DNA from: Molossus alvarezi
Lineage: Eukaryota > Chordata > Mammalia > Chiroptera > Molossidae
Assembly: GCA_037176705.1 (NCBI GenBank)
Contig: CM073889.1
Location: 56,661,596-56,725,595, forward strand
Reading direction: 5' to 3'
Length of the DNA stretch: 64,000 bases
Shown here: piece after piece, positions 1-12,855 of the stretch
How the letters are laid out: every line of letters starts with the position of its first letter
Numbering within the stretch: position 1 is the first letter of the stretch
The notes under the pieces: model-generated
The model's database searches: none
The model's input: the letters and a program-made list of their open reading frames with translations, nothing else
Told to the model about the DNA's origin: nothing
Translations under genes and position numbers: made by a program

Positions 1-128
1 AGACAACAGTGAGGGAAAAGGCTGGTGGGGGGTAGGAATGAGGAGGAGGGGGGTCAATGGGGGAAAAATGAGGAACATCTGTAATACATTCAACAATAAA
101 GGTTAAAAAAAAAGAAAAGAAATAAAAT
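1..128 (+). mobile_element. HAL1/L1 3' end fragment
   Basis: G-rich 3' UTR ending in 'caacaataaagg' and an A-rich tail. It closely resembles the 3' terminus of the HAL1 copy ending near 2149 (same 'aatacattca(a/g)caataaag' ending). Only the 3' end is in the window. Confidence 0.7.
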
Positions 129-143
129 AAATTTAAAAAACAC

Positions 144-2149
144 TTTACCATAGGATTGGCCTGTCTTGTATCCTGCTTCAGAGTTTCCTAAAATCTCTCA
201 AACAAGCACCATCTGGTCTCAGCGAGCCCCATACCTCTCATTAAGTGGCCCCAGGCCTGGCACTAGAAGCAACCAGCCTTGGTTCATTCACAATTTTGCA
301 TTTCCTGGGCACCTCCAAGCCCAGCACAAGAAGCAGCCATTGGCAGATCACTTTGTAGCTTATGCTGGATGGCCCTGGATAGAAAACAGGAAGTGGCTGA
401 CCTTGCCCCAGAGTCAGCACACCCAGTGGACAGCTTCAGACCACATTGAAACACCACAACCCACCCACCTCCACAAGTAGCACACTCAATGAGCAGACTC
501 AGTGGGTACCAGAGCCCTGATGAAGCAAATCTTGCTCTGTGTGGTGGGCCCCTACACAGTTGACCATCCAAGGGAGTCAGAGGCCAGTGGCTAGTGGGTA
601 CCAGTCCTTGCAGCTGATCAGGCTGAGTAAATCCCTCCCATTGATGTGCCAATGGCAATCAAGGCTCAATTACAACAAAAGGTTGTAGAGTCCACACTAG
701 GGGTACATCTCAAGGGCCCAGCTGGAGTGATCAGGGAGACTGTGCCACTGGAAACCTACAATAGGCCACCCTATAGACCCTAGGAGACATAGCAACTCTA
801 CCTAATACATAGAAACAATCACAGGGAAGCAGTAAAAATGAGGAGACAAAGAAGCATGTCACAAATGAAAGAACAGAACAAAACTCCAGGAAAAGAACTA
901 AACAAAATGGAGATAACCAATTAATCAGATGCAGAGTTCAAAACACAGGTTATAAGGTTGCTCAAGGAACTTGGTGAGATATTCAAGGGACTTAGTAAGA
1001 CTTTCAGGTAACTTAAGGAGACCTCCAAGAAACTTAGTGAGAACATCAACAACATAAAAAAGGACCAATCAGAAATGAAGGATGTACTAACTGAAATAAA
1101 GAATAATTTATAGGGAATCAATAGTAAAGTAGGTAAAGCCAGGAAGCAAACCATTGATATGCAATATAAGGCAGCAGAAAACACCCAATCAGAACAACAA
1201 AAAGAAAAAAGAATCCAAAAAAATGAGGATAGTGTAAGGAGCCCTCTGGGACAACTACATTCACATCATAGGGGTGCCTGAAAGAGAAGAGAGAGAGAGC
1301 AAGAAATTGAAAGCCTATTTGAAACAATAATGACAGAAAACGTCCCTAACTTGGTGAAGGAAACAGACATACAAGTCGTGAAGCACAGAGAGTCCCAAAC
1401 AAAATGAACCCCATACCAAGACACATCATCAAAATGCCAAAGGTTAAATACAAAGAGAGAATCATAAAAGCAGCAAGATAAAAAGCAGTCTGTAACCTAC
1501 AAAGGAGCTCTCATAAGGCTGTGAGCCAATTTCTCAAAAGAAACCTTGCAGGCCAGAAAAGAGTGGCAAGAGATATTCAAGGTGATGAAAAGCATTGACC
1601 TACAACCAGGATTACTCTGTCCTGCAAAGCTATCATTTAGTATCGATGGCCATATCAAGAGTTTCCCAGACAAGAAAAAGTTAAAGGAGTTCATCACCAC
1701 CAAACCAGTATTATATGAAATGTTGAAGGGTCTTCTTGAAGGAGAAGAACAAAAATATGAACAATAAAATGGCAATTAATGCATATCTATCAATAGTTGA
1801 ATCTACAAACCAAATGAGCAAGCAGAACAGAAATAGACTCATAGATACAGAGAACTTTTTGTTGTTGTCAGATGGGTGGGGACTGGGGGTATAAATGAAA
1901 AAGATGAAGAAATTAAGAATACAAATTTGTTGTTAGGCTGATGAACCTCAAAGGGAAGGGGGGAGGGAGGGCAGGATGAGATAAACCAAAGAATTTCTAT
2001 GCATATATGCATAACCAATGGACACTGACAATAGTATGGGGAAGGCAAGAGGGGGGTGGGATTAGGAAGGAGCGGGTCAGTGGGGAAAAATGGGGGAAAT
2101 ATCTCTAATACATTCAGCAATAAAGATGAGTTTAAAAAAAAGAAAAAAG
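144..2149 (+). mobile_element. HAL1 (half-L1) retrotransposon, 5'-truncated
   Basis: A 5' UTR part, one ORF1-like region, then directly an L1-type 3' UTR with poly(A). No endonuclease/reverse-transcriptase ORF2 lies between them, which defines HAL1 elements. The same ORF1-to-3' UTR join occurs in the copies at 6798-10878 and 30741-32913, so it is not a private deletion. Relative to the copy at 30741-32913 about 740 bp of the 5' end is missing. The insertion lies directly behind the tail of the fragment at 1-128. Confidence 0.8.
838..1767 (+). pseudogene. L1-type ORF1 (RNA-binding protein) of HAL1, broken
   Basis: ORF1p is an RNA-binding chaperone that coats the element's own RNA. The frame opens at ATG 838 with a basic N-terminus, followed by a leucine-rich coiled-coil stretch, the RRM core and the C-terminal domain. 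The last 73 codons (1546-1767) remain open and contain the FPDKKKLKEFITT-like signature of the ORF1p C-terminal domain. An early TAA falls about 30 codons in, and further stops and frameshifts separate the domains, so no protein is expected. Confidence 0.75.
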
Positions 2150-4480
2150 ACTAGGATCATTTAGTAATTCAAGAAAGAATTATTAAGTTTTTATTTTGCA
2201 TCAGCTATAGTTGCTAGAATATTTTAAGGGTAACTGGGATTTGATTTACTCAGATATGGTAATACACACAGACACAGAAATGACTGTCATGAAGGGAGAA
2301 TTTATTGTACTCAGATTCCTAGAAGCAGGAGACATGGTTAACCATGCAGGGCCATGCAGAGAAGCACCAGGATCAGTTATGAGTGGTGGGAGTATGGACA
2401 AGAGCCTTCACTGTGGTTTCTATGTGAAGGAACAAGTGAGGCAGGGTAAGCAAGTGCAGGGTTGGCTGGTTGGAGTCACTTCAGCAGGCTCTGGAGTATA
2501 GGGCTATCCCTAGTTGTCTGGTTCCTGGTTCTGGTTGATCAAGGCAGGAAAATATAGCCTCCAAGTGTGAGAGCCCACAGAGGAGGTAGTTGTGGGTGTG
2601 GGCTCTGGATTGGTCATTTTATATTTGAAAGGCTAACTCATAAGCAAGTTCTCTCTTATCTCTAGGAATTAGTTAATCCTAGAGGTCAGTTCCTAGGGTC
2701 AGCTTTAACCAGGTGTGAAAGCATGGAAATACAGAAAATAAAAAACACAGTACATAGCAGAATCGGGGTAAATAAAACTAAAAATACATTGGATTGAGGT
2801 CTGTGGTTCAGGGTTCTTTCTTTTTAAAATACTAGGAAAAGAATTTAATTGCATATGCAGAACTGCTGCTCAGTAGATCAGCTTACCTGGTAGGAAAGGA
2901 AATGTATCACATCAGCAATAGCAGAAGGAACAGAGCTGAATCTCTTTGGTGAGTGGCCATTATGAAACAACTGCCTCCAATTTCAACAGGCACTTATCAA
3001 GTTTCTGTCAGGCCTATATAAGGAGACCTGAGGAATATGCAGATGAATAAAACACAATCCCTGCTATCAAGGACAACCCTGGCAAATATGGGGCATATGC
3101 ACACTGAACCTTCTCCCCTAATCCATAAATGCATCACTAATCACATGGCAGACATCACTAATCACTCACAGTACTCTTTTCTTCCCAGTCCAGTCAGACT
3201 TGCCTTAGATCTTCCATAGCACAGTACAGTTGAGGACCTCCACTCTGCAATTAGACCCTCAGTCCACAGGGGAGGGGTGGTGCTAGAAGAGAGAAAGAGG
3301 GGAGACTTCAATCAATTCATATGTAAGAAAAACAAGAAGTGCTTTGGGGTTTTTAAGGGAAAAAAAATTCACCTGTGTTGAGGGAATTGACTCCATGGAA
3401 GTGATAGGATTTGAGACAGGCCTAAAAAGACTGCTCCTGGCCTGGTGCAGGGATGAGGGCACCATTGCAGAGGGGTGTTCAATAAGAGACACAGGAGAGG
3501 AAAGAGTGGATGTGCTTTGAGAAACATTGGGCAGGTGTGTGTGAATGCCGCTTAGATTGTGCTTTCTAGCAAGACAGAGGGACGAGTAGGAGCCTTTAGT
3601 GGAGGCCCCAAATGCTGGGCTGTAATGCATGCACTGAGTTCTGAAACAGTGGGACAATCTGACCACTAACAGATCAGAGTAGCTTCAAAAAGAGGGTGCT
3701 GGATAGTACAGAGTGGGTTAGAGCAGGGAGAGCTTGGGAGAGCTTGGGGCAGATTGGGGACTGATTAGGAAGCTATCACCAGTTAAAAGACAACAAACAA
3801 CTCAACCCCTGTGAGTAACAGGAATACAAGGAAGGAGACTGATTCAGAAGGCTGTGGATCTAGAAATCCAGAATTTTTGGACCAGCTGGACATAGGGATA
3901 GAATTGAAATGAAAGATGACAGCTCTATTTTGAGTCTGAATGATTCAGAAGGATGATGGGAATCATTAACCATGATATGGAACCGAAGAGGAGAGCCATT
4001 TAGGAACAGTTTGAGGAACCATGGGACAGCCAAGGGAATCTTTCTGACTGCATTGGCAAGGTGGATTTTTAGCTATGGAAAGAACCCAGAGCCAGAGACA
4101 GTAAAACTGGGAAACATCTACTTTAGGATGAGAGTCAAAGCATGGGAGTGGTAGACATGAAAAAGGAAAGCTTATAGAGTGACCAGGAGTCTCCTGACAT
4201 AGTATGTAGACAGGATAGGCAGACACTATAATGCCTAATAATAAGGGTTGATCCATGAATAGGCAGACCAGCAGAACTGAGCAGAAATTCACAAATAGAC
4301 TAGAGTTTTCAAAAAGGGAACTTTTATATATAATAAGGATGACATCACAATTCAGTGAAATAGTGAAGGACTTTTTAGCAAATTATGTTAAGACAATTTA
4401 GACCCTTCTGCATTTTGGAACTTGATACAGGTGGTGGTTGAACAACATTGTGGATATACTAAATGCCACTCAGTATGCTT
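2150..4480. other. MGLL intron sequence, no gene recognised
   Basis: No exon-like open frame with splice sites and no repeat I can name with confidence. Short open frames here (for example 2211-2501 and 3283-3666) have no recognisable protein features. Some parts may be very old repeats. Confidence 0.5.
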
Positions 4481-4539
4481 TATAATGGTTAATTTTATGG
4501 TATATGAACTTCACCTCAATTTTAAAAAAAAAGAACAAT

Positions 4540-6120
4540 AGGGAAAGAGATTTCTGACTTACACCATTTACCAAGATAAACTCCAAATGGATCAAAGATT
4601 AATGAGTGAAAAATGAAACCGTGTCTGGTGATAGTTGGTGGTGATGATTGCACAGGAATATGAGTATACTTAATACCTCTGAACTGGACACTAAAAAATG
4701 GTTAATGTAAATTGTGTGTTATGTGTATGTTACCACAAAAAAAAATAAATTAAACCATAAAAAACTCACAGAAAATATAGCTGAATTCCTTTATAACTTG
4801 GAGTGGACAAGACCTTTATTAACAAGAATCGAAATTCAGAAGCCATAAAAAGAAAAGATTGATAATCTGATTTTCAAAAATAACAATCTTCTGCATATCT
4901 AAACATCACATATAAAGTCAAAAGGCAAATGACCAAATACTATACAAGGAGCTTTTAAATATCAAGAACAATGCAAAGATATGGATTCTCAGTTTACCAA
5001 AAAGAAATACAAGAGGCTCTTAAAAAATGAGAAGATGCTCAACCTACTCTTTCTCTCCTATTACAGGAAAAAAAACCAAACAGCAAACAAGATGCTTTGT
5101 TTGTAAGGCTGAGAGAAACAGGCCATCTCTCTCATACCTTGAGGATAGAGTGAGACAGCACATCCCACCTGAAGGGGAATTTAGCATTATCTACCAAAAT
5201 AATATATGCATGTATCTTTCAACCAAGGAGCCCTGCATCTAAACATATTCCTTGAAGCTACACCTTCACAAAAAAGTGAAATAAAATATTGCAAGGATAT
5301 TCATTATAGTCACATACTTAATAAACAAGACCTTAGATTAAGCCTTAGATATAATGAAATATTTGTTGGAGACTGCTTGAATAAACTCTATAGAGTTCAC
5401 CCACACAAAGGAGTACTATGCAATAGTTTAACAGATTGAAGAAGAGCTCTGGGGCTTGTTTGTTATATGAAGTAATCTCCAGAGTATGATAAAGTGAAAA
5501 CAAAAAACCTGATTTAGGGGAGGATAGATCTGTGACATGCTACCATTTATACAAGAAAGGAGGAAAAATAAGGATAAAGATTAGATAGATAGATAATTTT
5601 CTTATCTTCGCAGAAAACAATTAAAATTATTATAGAGGTGCTGGCAGGTTTGGCTTAGTGGTTAAAGCGTTGGCCTGTGGACCAGAGAGTCAAGGGTTTG
5701 ATTCCTTCCCATCAAGAGCGTGTATCTCGGTTGCAGTTCATCCCCGCCCCGGTTGAAGTCATGAGGGAAGCAGCCAATCAATCGATGTGTCTCTCTCATG
5801 TCGATGTCTCTCTCTCTCTCTCCCCTCCTCACTCTGTCTGAAGATAAATGTAAAATTATATGCTCAGGTGAGGATTATAAAATAAAATAAAATGATTATA
5901 GGAAACAAGAGGGAAGAGATGGCAGAGATAGGAATAGAAGCAAGACTTCACTGGATGAATCTTTTTATATGTTTTTGACTGTTGTATCAGGTAAAGATTT
6001 CATATTCAGAAAAGAAAATTGAATTAAAAATTTAAAAAACACAGCCTGCAACTGGAAACAAATTTAATTAATGAAATTTGAAATAAATAAATGAAATTAA
6101 TGAACCTAATTTTATATTAA
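4540..6120 (+). mobile_element. Ancient L1 ORF2 3' part (L1M-like), split by a SINE
   Basis: Decayed ORF2-like sequence in sense orientation: 'aactccaaatggatcaaag' near 4580, a 'aatggttaa' stretch, then a region equivalent to the L1 ORF2 C-terminus ('agtactatgcaat' near 5410). Many stops and indels point to an old mammalian L1. A Ves SINE interrupts it at 5640-5890. Confidence 0.6.
5640..5890 (+). mobile_element. Ves SINE (bat tRNA-derived)
   Basis: tRNA-like head with an A box (tggcttagtgg) and a B box-like gggtttgattcc, followed by 'ctcggttgcagtt', a CT repeat and an A-rich tail. It is inserted in old L1 sequence. An imperfect short duplication, 'a-t-attatag', flanks it. Confidence 0.88.
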
Positions 6121-6797
6121 ATTAGTAATGTGAACACACAGAGAAAATAATTATGGCATATGTGTTATAATTTGAAATATAAATACAATCCTCTGGCCAA
6201 ATCATTATTGAGCTATATTCTAAGGACAAAAGGAAATATAAAGAAATGTTAGGTATGCCTCAATTGGCTTATTGTTGGTGGTACTATTAGTGTTGTGACT
6301 TTGAAACTATGCTGTATGTTGTTAATACCACAGATGAATAAATATGTTAATGCTATTAGCAATCAACATTTGCAGTAGAGAAAAGAGATAAAATATAAAA
6401 CAGAAAAGTTAAGCAAAACCCTGGAATGCTGATTTTTAATTAGAAATACCCATAGGAATTTGTGATTTTGAAAAAAAATTAAGTTTCCTAGCTCTGCCCA
6501 ATGAGAGGGCACAGATACTATGCACATGGATGGCATTGAGCACCCCAGCATTTAAATGTTCATACTTAAACACCATTTCACAGTAAAAAGAACTGGTGTT
6601 CCTTGGAGAACAGCTTAATTCTAGATCTTGGGCAGGGAAAGTTTAGGGAAGTCAGAGATGCTCATGCCAGAAAGCCAGAAAATGCTTCATAAAAAAGAGG
6701 AACACAGGAATACCATGAGGGAAACTAATCACATCCAGAATATAGAATATTTTACTGATCTAGTCTATTCATGTATGTATGTATGTATATATGAATG
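6121..6797. other. MGLL intron, AT-rich, no gene recognised
   Basis: AT-rich sequence without a recognisable exon or named repeat. It ends in a (tatg)n microsatellite at 6768-6806 that is probably derived from the A-rich tail of the next, minus-strand HAL1. Confidence 0.45.
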
Positions 6798-7309
6798 TAT
6801 GTATGTATTTTATATATTTATCTTTATTGTTGAAAGTATTACAGATGTCCCCCCTCTTTTCCCCCATTGACCCACTCCAACCCCCTCCTGCCTTCCCCAC
6901 ACTATTGTCTATGTCTATTTGCTATGCATATATGCATATAAGTTCTTTGGTTTATCTCTTCCCACTCCCCTCCCCACTTCCCTTTGAGGATCTTCAGTCT
7001 AACAGCCAATTTGTACTTCTTAATCTCTTTACCTTTTCACCCATTCCCCCAAACGCCCTTCCATATGGCTACCAACAAAAAGTTTTCTGTATCTATGAGT
7101 CTATTTTTGTTCTGCTTGTTCATTTTGTTTGTAGATTTGATTGTTGATAGATACGTATTTATTGCCATTTTATTGTTCCTATTTTTGTTCTTCTTCTCCT
7201 TCAAGAAGATCCTTCAACATTTCATATAATACTGGTTTGGTGGTGATGAACTCCTTTAGCTTTTTTTTTTTTCAACCTGGAAAGCACTCTTTATATGTCC
7301 ATTGATTCT

Positions 7310-9129
7310 TTTTTTTTTATTATTTAAATTAATTAACTTATTTTTGTTACAGATGTTTCTCCTTTTCCCCCCACTGATTTCCCCTTCCCCTCCCTCCCCA
7401 CCCTCTCCCCAGTTTTGTTGTCCATGTCCATTGATCATGTATACATGCATGTAAGTTCTGTGGTTTATCTCTCCCCCCCACCCCCTCTTGTGGGGATAGT
7501 CAGTCTGTATCCCACTTCTACATCTCTGTGGCTACCCCATTCCTCAGACTGTTATGTTCATTATATTCCACAAATAAGTGAGATCATATGATACTTGTCT
7601 TTCTCTGTTTGGCTTGTTTCTCTTAGAATGATACTTTCCAGGTCCCTCCATGTTGTCTCAAAGGATAAGAGATTTTTCTTTCTTACAGCTGCATAGTACT
7701 TCATTGTGTATATGTATCACTGCTTTTTTACCATTCATCTACTGATGGGCATTTGGGCTGTTTCCAGATCTTAGCTATTGTAAATAGTGCTGCTACAAAC
7801 ATGGGGGTACATATATTCTTTCTGATTAGTGTTTAAGGCTTCTTCGGGTATATTCCTAGAAGTGGGATCACTAGGTCAAATGGAAGTTCAATTTTTAATG
7901 GTTTGATGTAACACCATATTGTTTTCCATAGTGGCTGCACCAGTCTGCATTCCCACCAGCAGTGTACTAGAGTCCCCTTTTCTCCACACCCTCGCCAACA
8001 TTTGTTGTTTGATGATTTTTTTTTATATGAATTTTTATTTATTTTTTTGTTACAGATATTTTACCTTTTTACCCCATTGGCACCCCACACCCCACCCCAC
8101 CTCCGCCTCGTCCCCGGCTTAGTTGTCCATGTCTATTGGTCATGCATACATGCATATAAGTTCTGTGGTTTATCTCTTCCCACTACCCCACCCCCCCACC
8201 CCCTCTTCTGAGGGATGTCGGTCTGTGCCCTACTTCCATGTGTCTGGGTCTACTGTATTCCTCAGACTTTTATGTTCATTATATTCCGTATATAAGTGAG
8301 ATCATGTGGTATTTGTCTTTTTCTGCTTGACTTCTTTCACTTAGGATAATACTTTCCAGGTCCCTCCATGTCGTCTCAAAGGATAAGAGATCTTTCTTTC
8401 TTACTGCTGCATAGTATTCCATTGTGTATATGTACCACTGCTTTTTTATCCATTCGTCTACTGGTGGACACTTGGGCTGTTTCCAGATCTTAGCTATTGT
8501 AAATAGTGCTGCTATGAACATGGGGGTACATATATTCTTCCTGATTGGTGTTTCAGGCTTCTTAGGGTATATTCCCAGCAGTGGGATCACTGGGTCAAAT
8601 GGAAGTTCAATTTTTAATTTTTTGTGGTAGCACCATATTGTTTTCCATAGCGGCTGCACCAGTCTGCATTCCCACCAGTAGTGTATTAGAGTCCCCTTTT
8701 CTCCACACCCTCGCCAACACTTGTTGTTTGATGATTTGTTGATGGCGGCCATTCTGACAGGTGTGAGGTGATACCTCATTGTTGTTTTAATTTGCATCTC
8801 TCTGATGATTAGTGATGTTGAACATTTTTTCATATGTCCTGTTTGGAGAGGTGTCTATTTAGTTCCTCTGCCCATTTTTTAATTGGGTTGTTTGTCTTTT
8901 ATTGTTGAGTGGGATGAGTACTCTATATATATTGGAAATTAACCCCTTATCTGATATATCATTGGCAATTATGCTCTCCCATACAGTGGGTAGCCTTCTC
9001 ATTTTCATGATTGTATCTTTTGCTGTGCAGAAGCTTTTGAGTTGATGTAGTCCCATGTGTTCATTTTCTCCTTTGTTTCTATTGCCTAGGTGATGTGTCA
9101 GTGAAAATTCTGCTGACTATGATTTCTGA
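7310..9129 (-). mobile_element. Two tandem L1 tails inserted in HAL1
   Basis: Flanked by a perfect 15-bp target-site duplication, atgtccattgattct, at 7295-7309 and 9130-9144. Two L1 3' ends lie head to tail on the minus strand. Segment Y (7310 to about 8012) and segment X (about 8013-9129) each start with a poly(T), which is the complement of the tail. The simplest reading is that X inserted into the HAL1 first and the 5'-truncated Y later entered the poly(A) tail of X, since only one outer duplication pair is visible. Confidence 0.78.
8279..8833 (-). pseudogene. L1 ORF2 C-terminal fragment
   Basis: An open stretch of 184 codons matching the C-terminal end of L1 ORF2p, including the cysteine-rich segment ([18 protein letters not shown]) and the terminal region after it. 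The endonuclease and reverse-transcriptase domains are absent because the insertion is 5'-truncated, so it cannot act alone. The open frame suggests a fairly recent insertion. Confidence 0.8.
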
Positions 9130-10878
9130 ATGTCCATTGATTCTAAATGATGGCTTTGCAGGATAGAGTAATCTTGGCTGTGTGTCCTTGCTTTGCACCA
9201 TTTTAAATATTTCTTGCCACTCCCTTCTGGCCTACAAATCTCTTTTGAGAAATCAACTGACAGTCTTATGGGAGCTCCCTTGCAGGTAACTAACTGTTTT
9301 TCTCTTGATGATTTAAAAATTCTCTTTGTCTTTAACCTTTTACATTTTGATGATGGTGTGTCTTGGTGTGGGCCTCCTTGGATTCATATTGTTTGGGACT
9401 CTCTCTGATTCCTAGATTTGTATATGTGTTTCCTTCATCAAGTTAGGGGAGTTTTCTTGTCATTATTTTTTCAAACAGGGTTTTTATTTCTTGCTGTCTC
9501 TCTTCTCCTTCTGGCACCCTCATGATGTGAATGTTGGTATGCTTGAAGTTGTCCCAGAGGCCTCCTACACTACTTTCATTTTTTGTTTGTTTGTTTGTTT
9601 TATTCCTTTATCTTTTTGCTATTCTGATTCTGTGTTTTTTATTTTTTATATTCCAAATTGATGGTCTGATTCTCAGCTTCACCTACTCTACTATTGATTC
9701 CCTGTAAATTATTCTTTATTTCAGTTAGTGCATCCTTCATTTCTGACTGGTTATTTTTTATGCTTTTGAGGTCCTCACTAAGTTCCTTGAGCATCCTCAT
9801 AATCAGTGTTTTGAACTCTGCATCTGTTAGATTCTTTATCTCCATTTCATTTAGTTCTTTTCCTGGAGTTTTGTTTTGTTCTTTTATTTAGGACATGTTT
9901 CTTTGTCTCCTCATTTTGGCTGCCTCCCTGTATTTATTTCTATGTATTAGGTAGAGTTGCTATGTCTCCTAGACTTGGTAGGGTAGTCTATTGTAGTAGG
10001 TGTCCTGTAGGGTCCAGTGGTACAACCTCCCTGATGACCACAGCTGGGCCCTCATGGTGCACCTTCCACATAGACTGTACACCCTTCTATTATAATTGAG
10101 TCTTGATTGCTGTTGGCACATCAAATGGAAGGGATTTACTCAGGCTGATCAGCTTCAAGGACTGGCTGTGCCCACTCACCACTAACCTCTGACCACCTTG
10201 GAGGATCAGCTATGCAGGGGCCACTACACAGAGCAAAACTTACTTCAGCAGGGCTCTGGTACCCACTGAGTCCACCCTGGAGTGTGTCACTTGTGGAGGT
10301 GGTTGGGTGGTGGTGCTTTGACATAGTTTGAAGCTGTCCACTGGGTGTGCTGGCTCTGGGACCTCCCAGGAGGTGCAGGCCTAGGTCAGCCACTGCCTGT
10401 ATGCTAGCCAGGGCCACCAGGCATAAGTTACAAAGTGATCTACAGGTGGCTGCTTCTTGTGCTGGGCTTGAAGGTGCCCAGGCAAATCCAAAGCTGGCTG
10501 CTTCTAGTGTCAGGCTAGGGTCGCCAGATGCTGCTTGTTTAAAAGATTTCAGTAAAATCTGAAACATGAGCCTGTACAGACCATGTCTGTGGTAAAGCCA
10601 GTGGAAACAGCTTGGGTGGGCCCGAATGTTGGGTGGGGCAGGGCCTCAGGGAATCACTAGGGCAAGGCAAACAGTGTGAACCAGGTAGCTGGAGTCCCAG
10701 ATATGGCGCTCATCTGCCTGCCCCGTAGGGGAAGGGCTCACCAAAGGAACCATGGCCTCCACCAGCACATCTGTCTGGGAGAAAGCTGCTTCTCCTCCCC
10801 AGCTCTCACCCTGATGCCAAACAACTCAGTTCTTCTCCCTATGTCTCTGGTGCCTTTCAAGCTGCCTCCCCCATAGGA

Positions 10879-11164
10879 TAGAACCTGATCTTGTCTTCCT
10901 GCTGCTTTGTTGAGAATATTTCTGGCAAGCACACTTGACTATTTTATTTTATGTTTGTCATATTATCTTCTGAAAAATGAGGTGACACTTCACCTGGTGA
11001 AAGGCTAACATTGGAACACAACTGTGAGGCTCAAGGAACTGGGAAAACTTTGAGTCTTATGGGTCTTACTCCTGACCACTTTGCAGAAAATCAGGCTTGG
11101 TAAGTTTCTCCTTGAAACTGACTTTCTATCTGCCTTGGAAATGGCTACATGGACAGGGTTTGCA
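10879..11164. other. MGLL intron, unique-looking
   Basis: Short single-copy-looking stretch between the HAL1 and a MIR. No exon or motif recognised. Confidence 0.5.
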
Positions 11165-11335
11165 GTATGATTTACTTCTTGACTGTGTGATCTTGGCAAG
11201 TTCCGTAACTACCCTGTGCCTCAACTTTCTAATCTGTACAGTGGGGAGAGACTAATCCCCATGTTTAAGAGTGGTTGGAAAGGATTTAGTGAGATGATCC
11301 ATTCAGGTTCTCAATGAAGAGTGCCTGGTAATTCT
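11165..11335 (+). repeat. MIR SINE fragment
   Basis: Contains the MIR core (tgtgtgatcttggcaagt... cctgtgcctcaactttctaatctgtacagtgggg) followed by the usual 'gagatgatcc... gtgcctgg' 3' part, diverged. It ends about 80 bp upstream of an MGLL exon. Confidence 0.75.
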
Positions 11336-11412
11336 GGTGAGGAAACTGCTGTGCTTGGACAGAAGTCAACCGCCCAGTCACTACAGTTCTCTCGTCTCCC
11401 ATTCCCTTCCAG

Positions 11413-11549
11413 TTGGCCATGGACAGAGTGAAGGGGAGAGGATGGTAGTGTCCGACTTCCACATTTTTGTCAGGGATGTGTTACAGCATGTGGATGTTGT
11501 GCAGAAAGACTACCCAGGGCTGCCTGTCTTCCTTCTGGGCCACTCCATG
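11413..11549 (+). CDS. MGLL: MGLL exon encoding residues 78(part)-123, with catalytic Ser122
   Basis: MGLL hydrolyses 2-arachidonoylglycerol and other monoacylglycerols to glycerol and fatty acid. It is a soluble/membrane-associated serine hydrolase with an alpha/beta-hydrolase fold. This exon starts after 'ccttccag' with two bases (tt) completing a split valine codon, then encodes 45 residues from [10 protein letters not shown] to LLGHSM, and ends at 'catg|gtaagt'. The GHSMG nucleophile elbow is split by the intron: Ser122 and Met123 are here and the glycines follow in the next exon. The reading frame is intact and the spacing equals that of the human protein as I remember it. Upstream exons (residues 1-77) are left of the window. 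Confidence 0.96.
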
Positions 11550-12855
11550 GTAAGTAGACCACAGAATACCCAGTCCAGATCAAGCCTGTAGTGGGTGGGC
11601 ACTGTGAAAACACCATGGTGCAGAAGGGGCAGCCCTGTCTCCCTGCCTCATCCCATTTCCCTACCTGGCTGGCACACCCCACTTCGCAGACCCTGCACTT
11701 GAAATTCCCAGGCAATGTAGTGCTTAGGAAACAGGTCAGGTTCAGAGTTCTGGAGATAGCCCCAAAGGGAGCTCAGAGTGACCCATTACTTTCCATGAGG
11801 GCCCAAGGCACCAGGAAGTAGCCTATATATCCTTTCTAAGGAGCTCGGGCATAGGGCACCTTAGGAACTGATCTTTTTTATTTAACCTTTTTTCCACCTC
11901 AGAGCCATTTCACCGTGAGGCTCTCAAGGGCACTTCTGCTCCCTTCAGAGCCACTTCACAGAGCAAGGATGATGCTTCAGTCAGTGAGAAGTGCACAGAA
12001 TATGCCAAAACCCTACCCACTTGCTTCAGAGCTGTACAAATGGGAACTAGGGACAAAGGCTCCCCATGGACTCAGTTCCTTAATGGTCATTCAAAATCCT
12101 TTTCACCCTTTTAATTTATAAAATCCTATAAGAATTAACCAAGTATAATCTTTAAATTGAGAATTCTCAAACTGGCAGCAGCCAAGGCACATCTTTCTCC
12201 AACAACCTGACGAGCTGGTTGGCAGGTTATTTTAACTATTTTTGAATTTTGGGAAACTTTTAACTTTGGGGCAGAGCTTCCACCCCCTTTATCACAGCCT
12301 CGCTCTGTTCCTGCATCTCTCTTAATCTGGTTCCTATAAGCACTTGCAGTTTCAACCCTTGGTTCAAATTACCTGCAGCTTCAGCAAATAGCCAAGGCCT
12401 CAGACCTTCAGCACTAGCCATGTTCACTAAGTCTTTTTCTTGGTACTGATCCGGTTGGGGTGAGGGGGAACTGTAGCAACCCCTTATTATCACCAAATTA
12501 AAAACAAAAAACAAAACAAAACAAAAAAATTCTCTTATTAAGCCTGACAGAATAAATGAATTGTATGTCTGCTGGCTTTTGGTCTGAAGCAAAGTAGGAA
12601 TGTGTTATTGTTTAACTTGCAGCCCACAAGCAGGAACCTTATTTGTCTCTCTGAAATGTTTTCTCTTGGGAGAAAAAAAGTGTAGTAAAATAATTGCAGT
12701 CCAGTTTATCCAACATTCGATGCTGTCTGTTCCAAGGTGGACCTCCTCAGGTCTCTCTTTGACCAGGCTTAGGAGGACCTCATCCATGGAGTTCATTAGA
12801 AATCATGAACTGGTGGAAACTGGCACACAGCAACTCTGCCCATTTTGTATTGCAG
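11550..12855 (+). other. MGLL: MGLL intron (1306 bp)
   Basis: Phase-0 intron from gtaagt (11550) to 'tattgcag' (12855). No repeat I can name with confidence. It contains ordinary intron sequence with a pyrimidine-rich acceptor. Confidence 0.9.

Larger units (their letters stand above)
7170..9914 (-). pseudogene. HAL1 ORF1, broken and split by L1 insertion
   Basis: L1-type ORF1 starting at about 9914 (complement) and ending near 7170. The N-terminal coiled-coil part is readable at 9639-9845 (NLTDAEFKTLIMRML and following). The RNA-binding and C-terminal parts contain stops. The inserted L1 at 7310-9129 separates the last ~45 codons from the rest. Confidence 0.7.
6798..10878 (-). mobile_element. 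HAL1 retrotransposon, 5'-truncated, interrupted by L1
   Basis: Minus-strand HAL1. Its 3' UTR is at 6798-7170, ORF1 C-terminal part at 7170-7294, then a 1.8 kb L1 insertion (7310-9129), ORF1 remainder at 9145-9914 and 5' UTR at 9915-10878. The 5' UTR matches the full-length copy at 30741-32913 until about 10878 and then stops. The HAL1 reading resumes exactly across the L1 target-site duplication, which proves the nesting order. Confidence 0.8.

Noticed and set aside
284..658. Open frame of 124 codons on the - strand
   Set aside because: It lies antisense in the HAL1 5' UTR; low-complexity cysteine/tryptophan composition and no domain.
10136..10567. 143-codon - strand open frame
   Set aside because: It is the HAL1 5' UTR. 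The equivalent region of the copy at 30741-32913 does not encode a matching protein, so there is no sign of coding selection.
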